From the NCBI GenBank assembly GCA_022578965.1, contig MU400507.1, positions 744,001-808,000 on the forward strand: DNA of 64,000 bases, read 5' to 3'. Below, in pieces: positions 34,165 through 44,133 of the stretch. The notes beneath the pieces are model-generated. The model was given only the letters and a program-made list of their open reading frames with translations. It was not told where the DNA came from and made no database searches. Source of the DNA: Xylaria sp. FL1777. Lineage: Eukaryota; Ascomycota; Sordariomycetes; Xylariales; Xylariaceae. The stretch's first letter is position 1. Each line of letters starts with the position of its first letter. A program made the position numbers and the translations under genes.

Positions 34165-34542
34165 TTATAGCAGCAAGAGTCTGCTGTCTCGGTCTTGCAG
34201 TGCACAGAACCTTCTACTGGGTAAAATCTTAAATTGCTTGCTCTCGGCTCCTTGTGGACGAAGAAGCTCTTCCTGCATAAAGGAGGTTGGTTGTCTACCC
34301 AACATATGGTCTTCCAAGATCCTCATCAGTCGACCCATTCTATCTACACTGAAGTCTTCTGAAGTCCGCCTCCGGCTTGTCGGCTTAACCAGTACTATAG
34401 CCTGGAACTGACACGCCAACGCGCATATATCGTACTTCATTTCAAACCGTGCTTTATTATTAGCTGTCAATTCCGATTGACCGAGACAGCTGGAAAGTCT
34501 GGCCCCGAACCTTACTTCGCGACCATCTATCGGGTACTGCAC
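34165..34542 (-). pseudogene. Unidentified ORF fragment, about 125 codons
   Basis: This frame opens without an ATG. Upstream sequence resembles an intron end (GCTAAC...GGTGCAG), so the piece may be the last exon of a gene whose 5' part is lost. It has a coding-like composition (RFEMKYDICALACQFQ, FSVDRMGRLMRILEDHML, ILPSRRFCALQDRDSRLLLL). I do not recognise the family. No credible upstream exon is visible in the AT-rich flank. Confidence 0.3.
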
Positions 34543-34956
34543 CGGTTTTAGCTTGTTAGCTTCGTTTGATACTATAATCTAGAGTAACGGCCTCAGTATA
34601 GGGCGGTTAAACATAACTGCTCTCACCTACTTCTGTTCCTTACTTGTAATATAGTGGCTTTGTGCTCTTGGTGGTAGGATAAGAGAATGATTAAGAAAGC
34701 TAAAGTCGAGATCACATAATTTTTTTTTTTCATAATGACGCTGGCGAATGAGAAGAGCGTCGGTGTTGATCATGTCTACCTATCCACATCCTATCAATAC
34801 ACTGGAGTCTCCTATTTTGCCTTCTGATATGTCTCAGGGGGTATGAGTTGATTAGCTAAGAGCTTTCTGCTCCCCCTATTCCTTCCAGCTCTCGAAATTC
34901 CAGGTATTATTGACGATAAGTAACAATTACAGGATGTCGAATTCTAAATAAAGGGT

Positions 34957-35260
34957 ATAGCGAGTATTACTAGGCTACACGAGGCCATTGCGCTACTAAC
35001 CCCCTATCCAACAATTTTCCTCGGTCACGGCTACGGGGGCTGGTATGCTGTTCGACTTTCGAAATCTCTTAATAACTGGACCGAGAGAGTATAGGGAGGA
35101 AGGCGTCGAGGTATTGTTTCTTCTTCGTTGTCGGGGATACTCAACCCTCGTTCACCAATATCGATCTTCTAGGCGCTATAGACACCATTTTCTCATCGTT
35201 GACGAACGCATTCTCGGGGTACGCAGACTTCGTAACTAGTTCCGCAGTGTGTCATCCATA
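34957..35260 (+). pseudogene. Degenerate alpha/beta-hydrolase (serine-esterase-like) relic
   Basis: Three successive reading frames contain pieces resembling fungal serine esterases of the type often fused to NACHT/STAND proteins. These are ITRLHEAIALL...PTIFLGHGYGGWYAVRLSKSL (compare GHSxGG) in frame one, GVEVLFLLRCRG (compare GVLFLGxPHRG) in frame two, and DLLGAIDTIFSSL in frame three. The nucleophile Ser is replaced by Tyr, and in-frame stops separate the pieces. The order matches the family, but each match is short, so this is a tentative call. Confidence 0.3.
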
Positions 35261-38200
35261 CCCTCAATGCCAGCGTATCAGCTTCTTGTTTCTGCTCCCT
35301 CGCACTGGTGCCGCCAAGTTCTATTACGCAGATATAGTATCCCCAGGTGCTCCAAGATTGAATCGCGTCGAGGTGTTTCTTCGAATATCGGTTGCCGACT
35401 GTTCGTCCGGAGGGTATTGATTTCTTCTGAGGGTTGATTTCGGCAGGGTAGAGCTGGATGCTGAGTTTCTTGACACTGCGAATTTCCTCCACGGTCCCCA
35501 TATCGGTGCCCCTTGGATAGTGCCTATACAATACTAGTCGGTAATTCTCCATATAATTTCCTTTTCGTTATTGGTGTTTGTAAAAGGTACGAGGGTTCCC
35601 GTTGGGGCCGTAATTAAGTCTTGAAAGCTTTCCAGAGAGCAGAAGTGCGTACAAACAGCCCCTGAGATAGCGATTACCGACTCTCATTCTAGCGATTTGT
35701 GGCAGAGATGGCCCCGAGATCTACACCCCTTATGGGCTGAATTGAGGTTAGATTCGTCTACAGGGAGGTATGTCTTGATGACTAGGTGGTTTTGCTAAGT
35801 GGGTGTGCGGAGCGGTGAAGGCGACGAAGTCGTGTAGAACAATACATGGTATTTGAATCACAATGGTCGATCAGCATGTCTCGAAACCTCTGGCGGCACT
35901 AGAAGATCATAATTGAGCTTGACAAATAATTCCAACAATGTAATTAGAATTATTGTCATTGATTCATCGCTTAATGGTACCTATGTCAGGGACAGGATGT
36001 GGGACTTTGACTTAGGTAGGGCCCAGCCCACAACACAGACACAGGGTCCAAACTAGATTACAAGCCTCAGAATTGGACATATAAACATTCTACAGAATTT
36101 ATTGAAATTTTTATTATTACCAGGTGCTATATAGGCCTTAATTAGGGGCTGGTTTGCTCCATCACTAGATTGTCAGTAGTAGTTAGTCTAATACGCCCGG
36201 AAACCATTCAAAGTAGTTCGATAAATCTTAGGACATCACCCCAGACAAATAGTTCATTTAGAGGGTAAAATATCGTGAGGGAGGAATAGAGTATTTAAAT
36301 AATATTAATTTTTAGTTACAATGTTAACTTATAGACTGGAAGTTAATAAGTTCCTTGACACACTCCTAGGGGTAATGATACAAGGGGACCGGATTCAGGA
36401 GACAGAAGATAGTACTCTTGTTGACAGAATTAGAACTACCACATGAGAAAAATAGATTCAAACTCGTACAGCACACCTCAATCGTCTTTTCTTCGCCCTT
36501 TAGCACAGCCAAGGCAGCAGGTGTTAAGTATTCACATCTATACATTACATACAAAAACCCTATTATAATCATTCCTAATTTCCCACCATGCTTACCCAAA
36601 CAACCTAAACCCCAAACCCCAGACTCTATTAGTACCGGCTTCTTTAACCCCGGTTAGTTTCCACTCCAATCCTAGTATTTTTTGTGCTCCTTCGATACCA
36701 ATAAGCAATAGTATTTATATCTCATGGTACATGTTATTAATATGTCTTTTTTAACACCTTAGACGGCTTCTCTCTAGGTGAAGCTAGGTTAACGTTTCAT
36801 TCAGAATCTCTTTGCATGCTCTATGTAACTATCGCTAGTTATTAAATAAGGAATATGTTTTAATCTACGTAGTTTTCACTGTCTGTTATTTAATTTCACT
36901 GTTACCACCCTACATGTCTATGTTGCGTTTAAATTGTAGAGCTTCTAAATCTTAAAGATGTTATCTATAATACTCTTGAATCTAAAGCTAGAAAGCACTG
37001 TTTAGTTTTCACTAGCCTATTGGGTGCTAAGGAAGGCTCCTTTTGTAAGAGACTTGGATAGCACACTACTAGAACATTACTCTCTCCTAATAAATAGAGT
37101 AGAGCGTAGGGTATCATCCCGAAAACAGAAAATAAACTGAAACTGAACTCATTTGTAAATTTTAATTGGGTAGAGGAGAGGATCTGCTATACAATATATT
37201 ATCATAGCAATTCTAATTTGGTCATCGTTTTGATGTCCTGATAGTTTCTTTGCTCTTCTAGTTGTTTAGAGTACACTGAGACTAGTAATATCACACACTA
37301 TAAGTTGTATCAACCCGTTCATAGACCAGCACAGTGGCATGGAGCCCTCCAGATTGCCCACTTCTGTTTTTGTTCTGAAATGTGGCCCATGCCTCTGGGA
37401 GTATAGGTTTCGTTTCCCCAAGGCTCATCACCATAATAGAGTATATCTAAGACCTTATACTGTTGATGTCGGACTAGCTTCGATCCTTTCTAGAAGTTTG
37501 CTTTGCTTGTATTGTTGGAGTATCGATTCGGCTAGCAGACCTATTGTGTAGAAAGGGGAATAGAGAACAACTATTGGTGCTTGTTTATTACTGAGTCCTA
37601 TCCACAGTGCCTTACATGACGAGTCCTAGTTAGTGTAGCAGCGGTTTGCTTTCCTGGGATGGCCATCACATTAGGTCGAAGCCCCTCACGCGCTACTATT
37701 TCATCAGATATCCGTGCATTCACAAGCCCTTCCACATGAAGGAACTGGAAGCTGTCTGGAATTCCATATTGACATGCTATGCTCAACGCCAAGTCTCATA
37801 TCTAAGTGAAGTTCCGCAGCACTCTACGTACCTGTTTACTCTAGAAACCCAACTATCAGGAGATACTAGCCAAGTTGGATTTAGTACCTTATTCACACGA
37901 TTTGTCTATGCCCATTCCATTCCCATTAGCTGCATACGCACGAACCCTGCGAGTGACTGTCCGAAACACAATCTACGGCTGGGACACCCTAAATTTTGAA
38001 CTGGAGAACTAGGTAGAGTGAAGTTACGCCACTGCCATGATGACGGAGCCATGAGACCACTAGTACGGTGGGTTTGATCAAGATAGTCGACATAGTTTGG
38101 GTTGCACCAACAAGAGTCCTCGTCCACTACCCGACGCAGTCCTGGGACTGGCCCTAAACTACATCCTGCTGAGATTGAGCTCCCCTCGCTACGGTGGTGA

Positions 38201-39077
38201 TTGGGTGTTCAGGTGCCCGGGCTTTGAGGGCAGGCTGTCGTCAGCAAACTATTGCTATCTTGTTTGGGAGCCGATTCCCAATCAGCACTGCTCAGATCCC
38301 ATGGTGGTCGTCCTTGCTATGCCAATACTTGCTTGACATCTTCCACGGTACTTAATCAAGCCTGATAATACTTGCCTACAATAAATAGGAGATTAGTGTT
38401 TGATATCACATGCAAGCAGGATATCGACGGCGAGTGACAGTGGCTCGATAACGAAGGGCCGTGCTACACGGTGTGGTGATTGCTTGGTCCTCTCACCAGA
38501 CCAGCTAACCAAACCCGAATCCCAAGACGAACCCGGTAGATAAATGGACGTGGGTCAGTCGACTGCCTAGATACTTTGCATGGCCATTATTGGCTATTTT
38601 GGCAGTCGATCAAGGACCTCGGTCCCAGTGGTGAGCATTCTCTTCACCTCGTGGACCGGCTTGAATACGGCACGAGAGCATTACCTGTCTGCTCTGCCAC
38701 TCCCACAAACATTCTCCCAGCTTGATTATTACCTTACCGTGGGAACTCGTCCCTCCTTTCGCAGACACCACCATATATCCCTTGCGTATCCTTTCGCCTA
38801 CTCTTTCCCTTGCCTCATCTCATCTCCAGACCATTCTTCGTTCTTTAATTAGACACGAAGCATCCCGTTTAAGAGCTGCACAGCCCAACAATAACAATAG
38901 CTTTTTTCAGCTCCCAATCCGGGCAGTTACACCAAGCCATTCCACCATTCGTTGATTTCCCACACCAATTTTCCACATTTAAACTTATTATACCAAAATT
39001 TAACTACTTGCAAATACCCGCTCTTCTTCTAGAGGCCACAGAGCTGCCCAACAAAGCTGCGCGTAATACTAGACACT

Positions 39078-40331
39078 ATGTGCTTCACTGAGTATGTCGC
39101 TTACACCTGCGGGCACACCTCGACGGCGGTTAACCGCCCTTGCCCTATGACAACTCACCTGCATAGCAACCCGTGCTGCTCTATGCCGGCGTGTCGACCT
39201 TTCCTGGCTCCTACTATGTGCAATCCTTGCAACCGAATCATGCATGGAAGGAGAGTCGACATCGCCGAGTACGAGCACCGTTGGATGCATGAACGTGGAG
39301 CTTGCGACTGCGAGGTAAGATTCCCGGGCCTGACGCAGCCACGACTCGTCAAACGGTCATCGATTGTTGAAGGCGAGAAAGCAACTGCTTCAGCCATTAA
39401 TGCGGGCGCCGGTGCCAGCGTTAGTACTTCAGCTGGAAGCTCTGCTCTTTCAGAGCAGGACATTTCTCCAACTACTGAGTATTACGCCGACAACCTGAAA
39501 AATACGCAATCAAATGTTTCGGGTCGAGGTGAAGAGTCCGCAGTGCCGTTGTATATGGAAGCTCAGGTCGGAAACAACGTTGAGGTCGCGGTTCGGCTCA
39601 TAAGCTTGTACGGTGCTGAATGGACCAAGGATCACGCCAAGCTTCACCACAGTGGCAAGTGCAAGTGTCCCGTGAGCTTCGAAAGATACAAGCCTCTGGA
39701 TAGCGACTATGACCAGGGTAAGACAAGGGAAATCTGTAACTGGATGTGATTTTACTCATACGGAACTATAGATGAAGACGATAGCCCTGGACTTTATTAC
39801 TCAGACTCGCCAGATCAGAGTCGGAAGACCTGGAACGACCTATCAACCCCGAAGGACAGCTACAATCCTCAGGCTCCCGTTAATTTCACTCCTTCACACG
39901 AATACGATGCGAGAACTCCTCCGAGTATGGACAAGAATTTCGCCGATGGACCCCATTATCCATACATCCCTACCGGACAAGTTGCGCGTTGGGCCATGGA
40001 GGGTCCTCAGGGGTCACTCCTTGACGAGATACTGGGACCCATAGGACCTGATGCTTCGATCTATCGAGAGCATCCCGTGGACATCCAGACCATGCACTAC
40101 CCAAACAGCGGGATCCCAATTTCCGGCGACCCGATCGTTTGTGGGACATTCCATGAGGGCGCGCTCCCTTCGATCGTTGAATACCGACAGCCGAAAAAGA
40201 CTCTTGCCGGCTTCCCCATTGGCGCCGGTCCCGAAGGAGAATCGCACGCTGGGGATTTCGAGACCTGCTCTCTCCAATCGAGCTATGAAGACTCGCCGGT
40301 GAAAATGCGTCGGCTGTCGTCTGAGTTTTAA
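39078..40331 (+). CDS. Conserved-looking fungal protein with Cys/His-rich N-terminus, unknown function
   Basis: Exons are 39078-39717 and 39772-40331, with a 54-bp intron (GTAAGA...ACTATAG) joining SDYDQ|DEDDSPGLYY, giving 399 aa. The N-terminal 75 residues hold a dense set of Cys and His: YTCGHTSTAVNRPCP, NPCCSMPACRP, MCNPCNR and GACDCEV. This suggests structural zinc binding. The remainder is low in hydrophobic residues and Ser/Pro/Gly-rich. Codon composition and the clean intron argue for a real gene. I do not know a function. It has no signal peptide or membrane helix. It sits between the gene-poor region and the complex I gene, and that context does not explain it. Confidence 0.75.
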
Positions 40332-41887
40332 GCTCTCCTCTCCCACGATGCCGAATGCTTGACGAGTCTCACGACCCTGGAGATAAAAGCGCGCTTCCAA
40401 GCCCCCAAATATGGGTTTACTTATAAATATGACCGCCGAGACTGCACATACAGCCTTATAGAGCGCGGGAATGGCTTTCGTCTTGATTTCGAGCACTCCG
40501 GCGTAGTACGACCCCTGAGAGGAAGAAAAATAGAAAAAGGAGAAAAAAATTTCACGACTTAGTTATAAGGGATCGGTTTATCGACCCTAGATGCTGCTAT
40601 AACCCTAATGCACACACTCCCCTATACCCACGATTTCCGGACAGCTTTCATGAGCGTCATATAGATTACACAGTTCCATCTTTACCCTTCATCGATATTA
40701 CGACGTCACGCCGAGGAAGGAGAAGGAGAAGAAAAGAGAAAACGAAAACAGAAAGAGCGAGAAAGGGGGAGAGAGATGGAAAAATTACAAAAGAAGAAAA
40801 AGAGAAAGAGGAATACGCTCACGCTAAGCTGCTTAGAGATATCTATATTCACATAATGCACATATCCAAGGGCAGGTGGTCTGGGAAACAACTCGATTCG
40901 CATTTCCCACACGAATCGGCCCACGAGCCGTGATATCGCTTAACAGTCCACGGTTCCTCCCAGCAAGGTTTCGTTGCAAAACTTCGCTGACCAGAACAAT
41001 ACCGAATGCCGTATACGATTCGCCTCCTACCTTGAACAGTACTAAGACCCAGACCCATGAGTCTCATACTTACGCATGAAAGAATTAAGCGAAAGGGAAA
41101 GGGGGGAACCTCATAAGCGAGCGAAAGGGAAAAAGGAAAAAAAAAAGGCATAATATGATCTGGATCGAGGATCGAAGGCCGTGTGTCGAGCCATCGGATT
41201 CTCTACTGCATCTACAGGGTAGATTGGTTGACGGGGTTAAATGATAATGATATAGAAGAGCGGGGTTTAAGGGTTTTTTTCTTCTCTATTTATGTATAGC
41301 CTCTTAGTTAGGAGGCTTTAATCAACTGCGCTGAGTTATCTATTCTTCCAAGTTTTGACTTGTTCTTGTGCAATCGTCCGTGATACCTGACCAAGGCAGT
41401 ACAAGACGCAATATTCAATTCGATCAGCGAATAGTGCGATGAGGCCCATGTTCGACCGTATATGTGCACCGTGACCAGAGCCACAGGAAAAAGGGGGAGG
41501 TTGTTTTTACACATAGACTCAAATACCGGCATAAGTTTCAAGACCATGGATTCATTCGAGATTCATTTTTTATCAAGAGGATAAGAACAGCTGACGGTAT
41601 GCCAACTACCATCGGTTAGATTGAACAATGACCATCCCTAAATCATGTCACGATATTGACGGAGACCGAAGGGAAAGACAAACAATCATTTATGCATGTA
41701 TTTACTAGACACTCCGTGCCCAACATCGACCGAGGGATGCATAGCCTCTATGATGTGCGCATTTCGAGATAAGCCTCGACCATTGCGCTTCTAGTCTCCG
41801 GCTACTTTACATATGAAAAGGGAAAATGCGAGTGTAAATGCATCCACGGTCTCTATTTGAATCTGGCTTACTCTTTTTTCATGCCGA
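40332..41887. other. Intergenic, with a purine-rich tract
   Basis: This region of about 1.5 kb lies between convergent 3' ends. From 40715 to 40820 the plus strand is almost pure purine (GAAGGAGAAG-type), and similar A/G runs occur at 40520-40556 and 41085-41150. No coding or RNA gene is supported. Confidence 0.55.
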
Positions 41888-43493
41888 TCACCTATCAACC
41901 TCGCCTATGACAAATCGTTAGCAGTGATATTTTGTTAACATTCTTTTCAGCCTAGAGGAACTTACCAAACACCAGATCCATGGTACCAATCACAGCGACA
42001 GCATCGGCCAACAGATGACCTCTTGAAACGTGGTCGAAACCACCTAGATGGGCGAAGCCAGGTGCCCGGATAGAGCATCGGTACGGCCGCTCACTGCCGT
42101 CACTGACAAGGTAGACACCCATTTCTCCCTTCGGCGCCTCAATGGCCGAGTACGTCTCGCCCGGCGGTACAGCGTAGCCCTTGGTGTACAGTAGGAAGTG
42201 ATGGATGAGGGCCTCCATGTTCTCCTTCATGGCGGTTCGTGGTGGTGGCGAGACCTTGTAGTCTTCTACCCGAACGGGACCGGCGGGCATCTTGTTTAGG
42301 CACTGGTGAATAATACGAAGGGATTGCCGGAATTCCTCCATACGGCACAGGTATCTGTCATAGCAATCGCCGTTGACGCCGACGGGTACATCAAACTCGA
42401 CCTGGTCGTAGGCGTCGTAGGGCTGACTCTTTCGGATGTCCCACGGGACACCTGATCCTCGCAGCATAACACCGGTGAAAGAGAGGTTGAGAGCCTCGGT
42501 TGCAGGAACGACACCGATGCCCTTCAATCGTTGGATCCAAATACGGTTGTCCGTAAGCATCTCCTCGGTCTCATCGATACGGTCACCAAATTGGGTAGCC
42601 CATTGATATATGTCGTCAAGCAGGCCGATGGGAATGTCTTGGTGAACACCACCGGGTCTGACGTAGGCAGCGTGCAAACGGGCGCCGGACACACGTTCGT
42701 AGAATTCCTGTAATTGTGAAATCCAGCGTCAGCCCCGGATAGATGGAGATGGAGATGGAGATGGAGATGGAGATGGAGATGGAGATGGAGATGGAGATGG
42801 CTTTTCATGGTGGGAACGTGGACATACCATCAACTTCTCTCGCTCCTCGAATCCCCACAAGAAAGGCGTCAGCGCACCGACGTCCATGGCGTGGGACAGG
42901 ACGGACATGAGATGGTTCAGGATACGGGTGATCTCGCCAAACAGGGTGCGAATCCACTTGGCTCTCTCGGGGATCTCGACGTTGAGGAGCTTCTCGACGG
43001 CGAGGGCGAAGCATTGCTCGTTGGTCATCATGGACACGTAGTCGAGGCGGTCGAAGTAGGGCAGGGCCTGCAGATAGGTCTTGTACTCGATCAGCTTCTC
43101 GGTGCCGCGATGCAGCAGCCCGACGTGGGGGTCGGCGCGGATGATCTGCTCGCCGCGGAGCTCGAGGATGAGCCGCAGCACGCCGTGGGCCGCCGGATGC
43201 TGGGGGCCGAAGTTGACGGTGTAGTGGCGGACCTTGCGCTCGCTGACGCTGATCTCGCCCGAGGGGTCGACGGGCTGGGGGACGGGCTGGGGGACGGGCT
43301 GGGCGAAGTCGGCATCGACGGGCTGCAGCGTCGTGCGTTGGGGCGGCTCGCTGGCGCTGGTGGCGGCACAACGCAGGGCACTGCGCGAAAAGGCGCGGAT
43401 CCTCGACGGCGACGACGACGATGATGACAACAACGGTCTTGCATGCTGCAGGCGTCTGGCACCGCAGCCTGCGATGCGGTACAGCGACGCCAT
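41888..43493 (-). CDS. nuo-49: NADH:ubiquinone oxidoreductase 49 kDa subunit (NDUFS2)
   Basis: This is a core catalytic subunit of mitochondrial complex I that lines the quinone pocket near cluster N2. Minus-strand exons are 42828-43493, 41966-42707 and 41888-41904, giving 474 aa. The last exon is only 17 nt: VFG|EVDR then stop, the normal C-terminus. Intron 1 (120 bp) joins REKLM|EFYERV and contains ten copies of a hexanucleotide. The N-terminus ([16 protein letters not shown]...) is a Ser/Arg-rich mitochondrial presequence, followed by a lineage-specific [10 protein letters not shown] repeat. Conserved blocks are [60 protein letters not shown] and the C-terminal [13 protein letters not shown]. 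Strong GC bias in exon 1 produces long false frames on both strands. Confidence 0.96.
42741..42800 (+). repeat. (AGATGG)10 microsatellite inside the nuo-49 intron
   Basis: Ten uninterrupted copies of AGATGG (CCATCT in the sense strand of the gene) lie between the donor at 42827 and the acceptor at 42708. In the transcript the tract is pyrimidine-rich. The unit length is a multiple of three and it is free of stops, so copy-number change would alter intron length but not the protein. Confidence 0.95.
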
Positions 43494-44133
43494 CTGCGTT
43501 GTGTTGCAGGTCAATTGGCAATGGGGGGGGGGGGGGTTGGTTAGTTCATCGAGCTCGGTGGTAATGACGCTCTCCAGAGCTAAACTGATCCTCGACGTTG
43601 AAGCTGGGGGAGCCGCCCCGTTGGAATTAATGTGCTTGTCATTGGTCCGCCACAATGATTTTCCGGGTCCACTATTCGAGGAAGTGCCCACTTATAAGTA
43701 CCTAGCTAGGATATATTCTTACCTATTATAGACTTTAAGTTATAACTATAGTTGATCATATGGATTATACTAACTGCAATTACTTATAGACTATAAAGAG
43801 CCATATTTCTTGGCTATACAGGCTAGATTGTCTTATTAACTAGAATTGACTATATTAGGTATAGTTTGAAGCTATCACCAACTTAGCCCACATAGCCAGT
43901 TGCAATCATACAGTCAATCAACTACTTATATGGGACGACGTGCTAGTCCATGAATATGATATTTGTGAAACAATTTACCTGCTGAGCATTGCCAAAAACC
44001 CGTACGTTAGAATTTCAAAAATCCGGTAGCCCAAACAAAATGTCCGACATATCGTGTCACCACAGCTAACAACAAATTCGCCGCCTCATCATCCACCTCA
44101 TCATCCACCTCATCGTATGTTATTCTCCCGATA
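43494..44133. other. AT-rich intergenic upstream of nuo-49
   Basis: It contains a long G run at about 43525-43537 close to the nuo-49 start and a very AT-rich block at 43690-43980 with repeated CTATAG/ACTATA words. It includes the 3' end region of the AAA+ gene. No gene is supported. Confidence 0.5.

Larger units (their letters stand above)
33962..39077. other. 5.1-kb gene-poor, largely AT-rich region with relics
   Basis: This is the longest stretch without an intact gene. It is strongly AT-rich around 34560-34740, 35930-36400 and 36660-37330. Frames are short and frequently interrupted. Two possible relics are listed separately (34165-34542 and 34957-35260). A 64-codon minus frame at 37598-37792 has no recognisable family. 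No terminal repeats or transposase motifs are visible. The last 500 bp are the promoter/5' UTR of the gene at 39078. Confidence 0.55.

Noticed and set aside
42805..43521. Long open frames on both strands (up to 238 codons)
   Set aside because: They mirror the GC-rich first exon of nuo-49 in other frames and carry only Arg/Pro- or Gly/Val-rich composition.
44075..44125. Apparent tandem repeat CCTCATCATCCAC
   Set aside because: It has only about two and a half copies next to the AAA+ stop codon, too short to call a repeat element.
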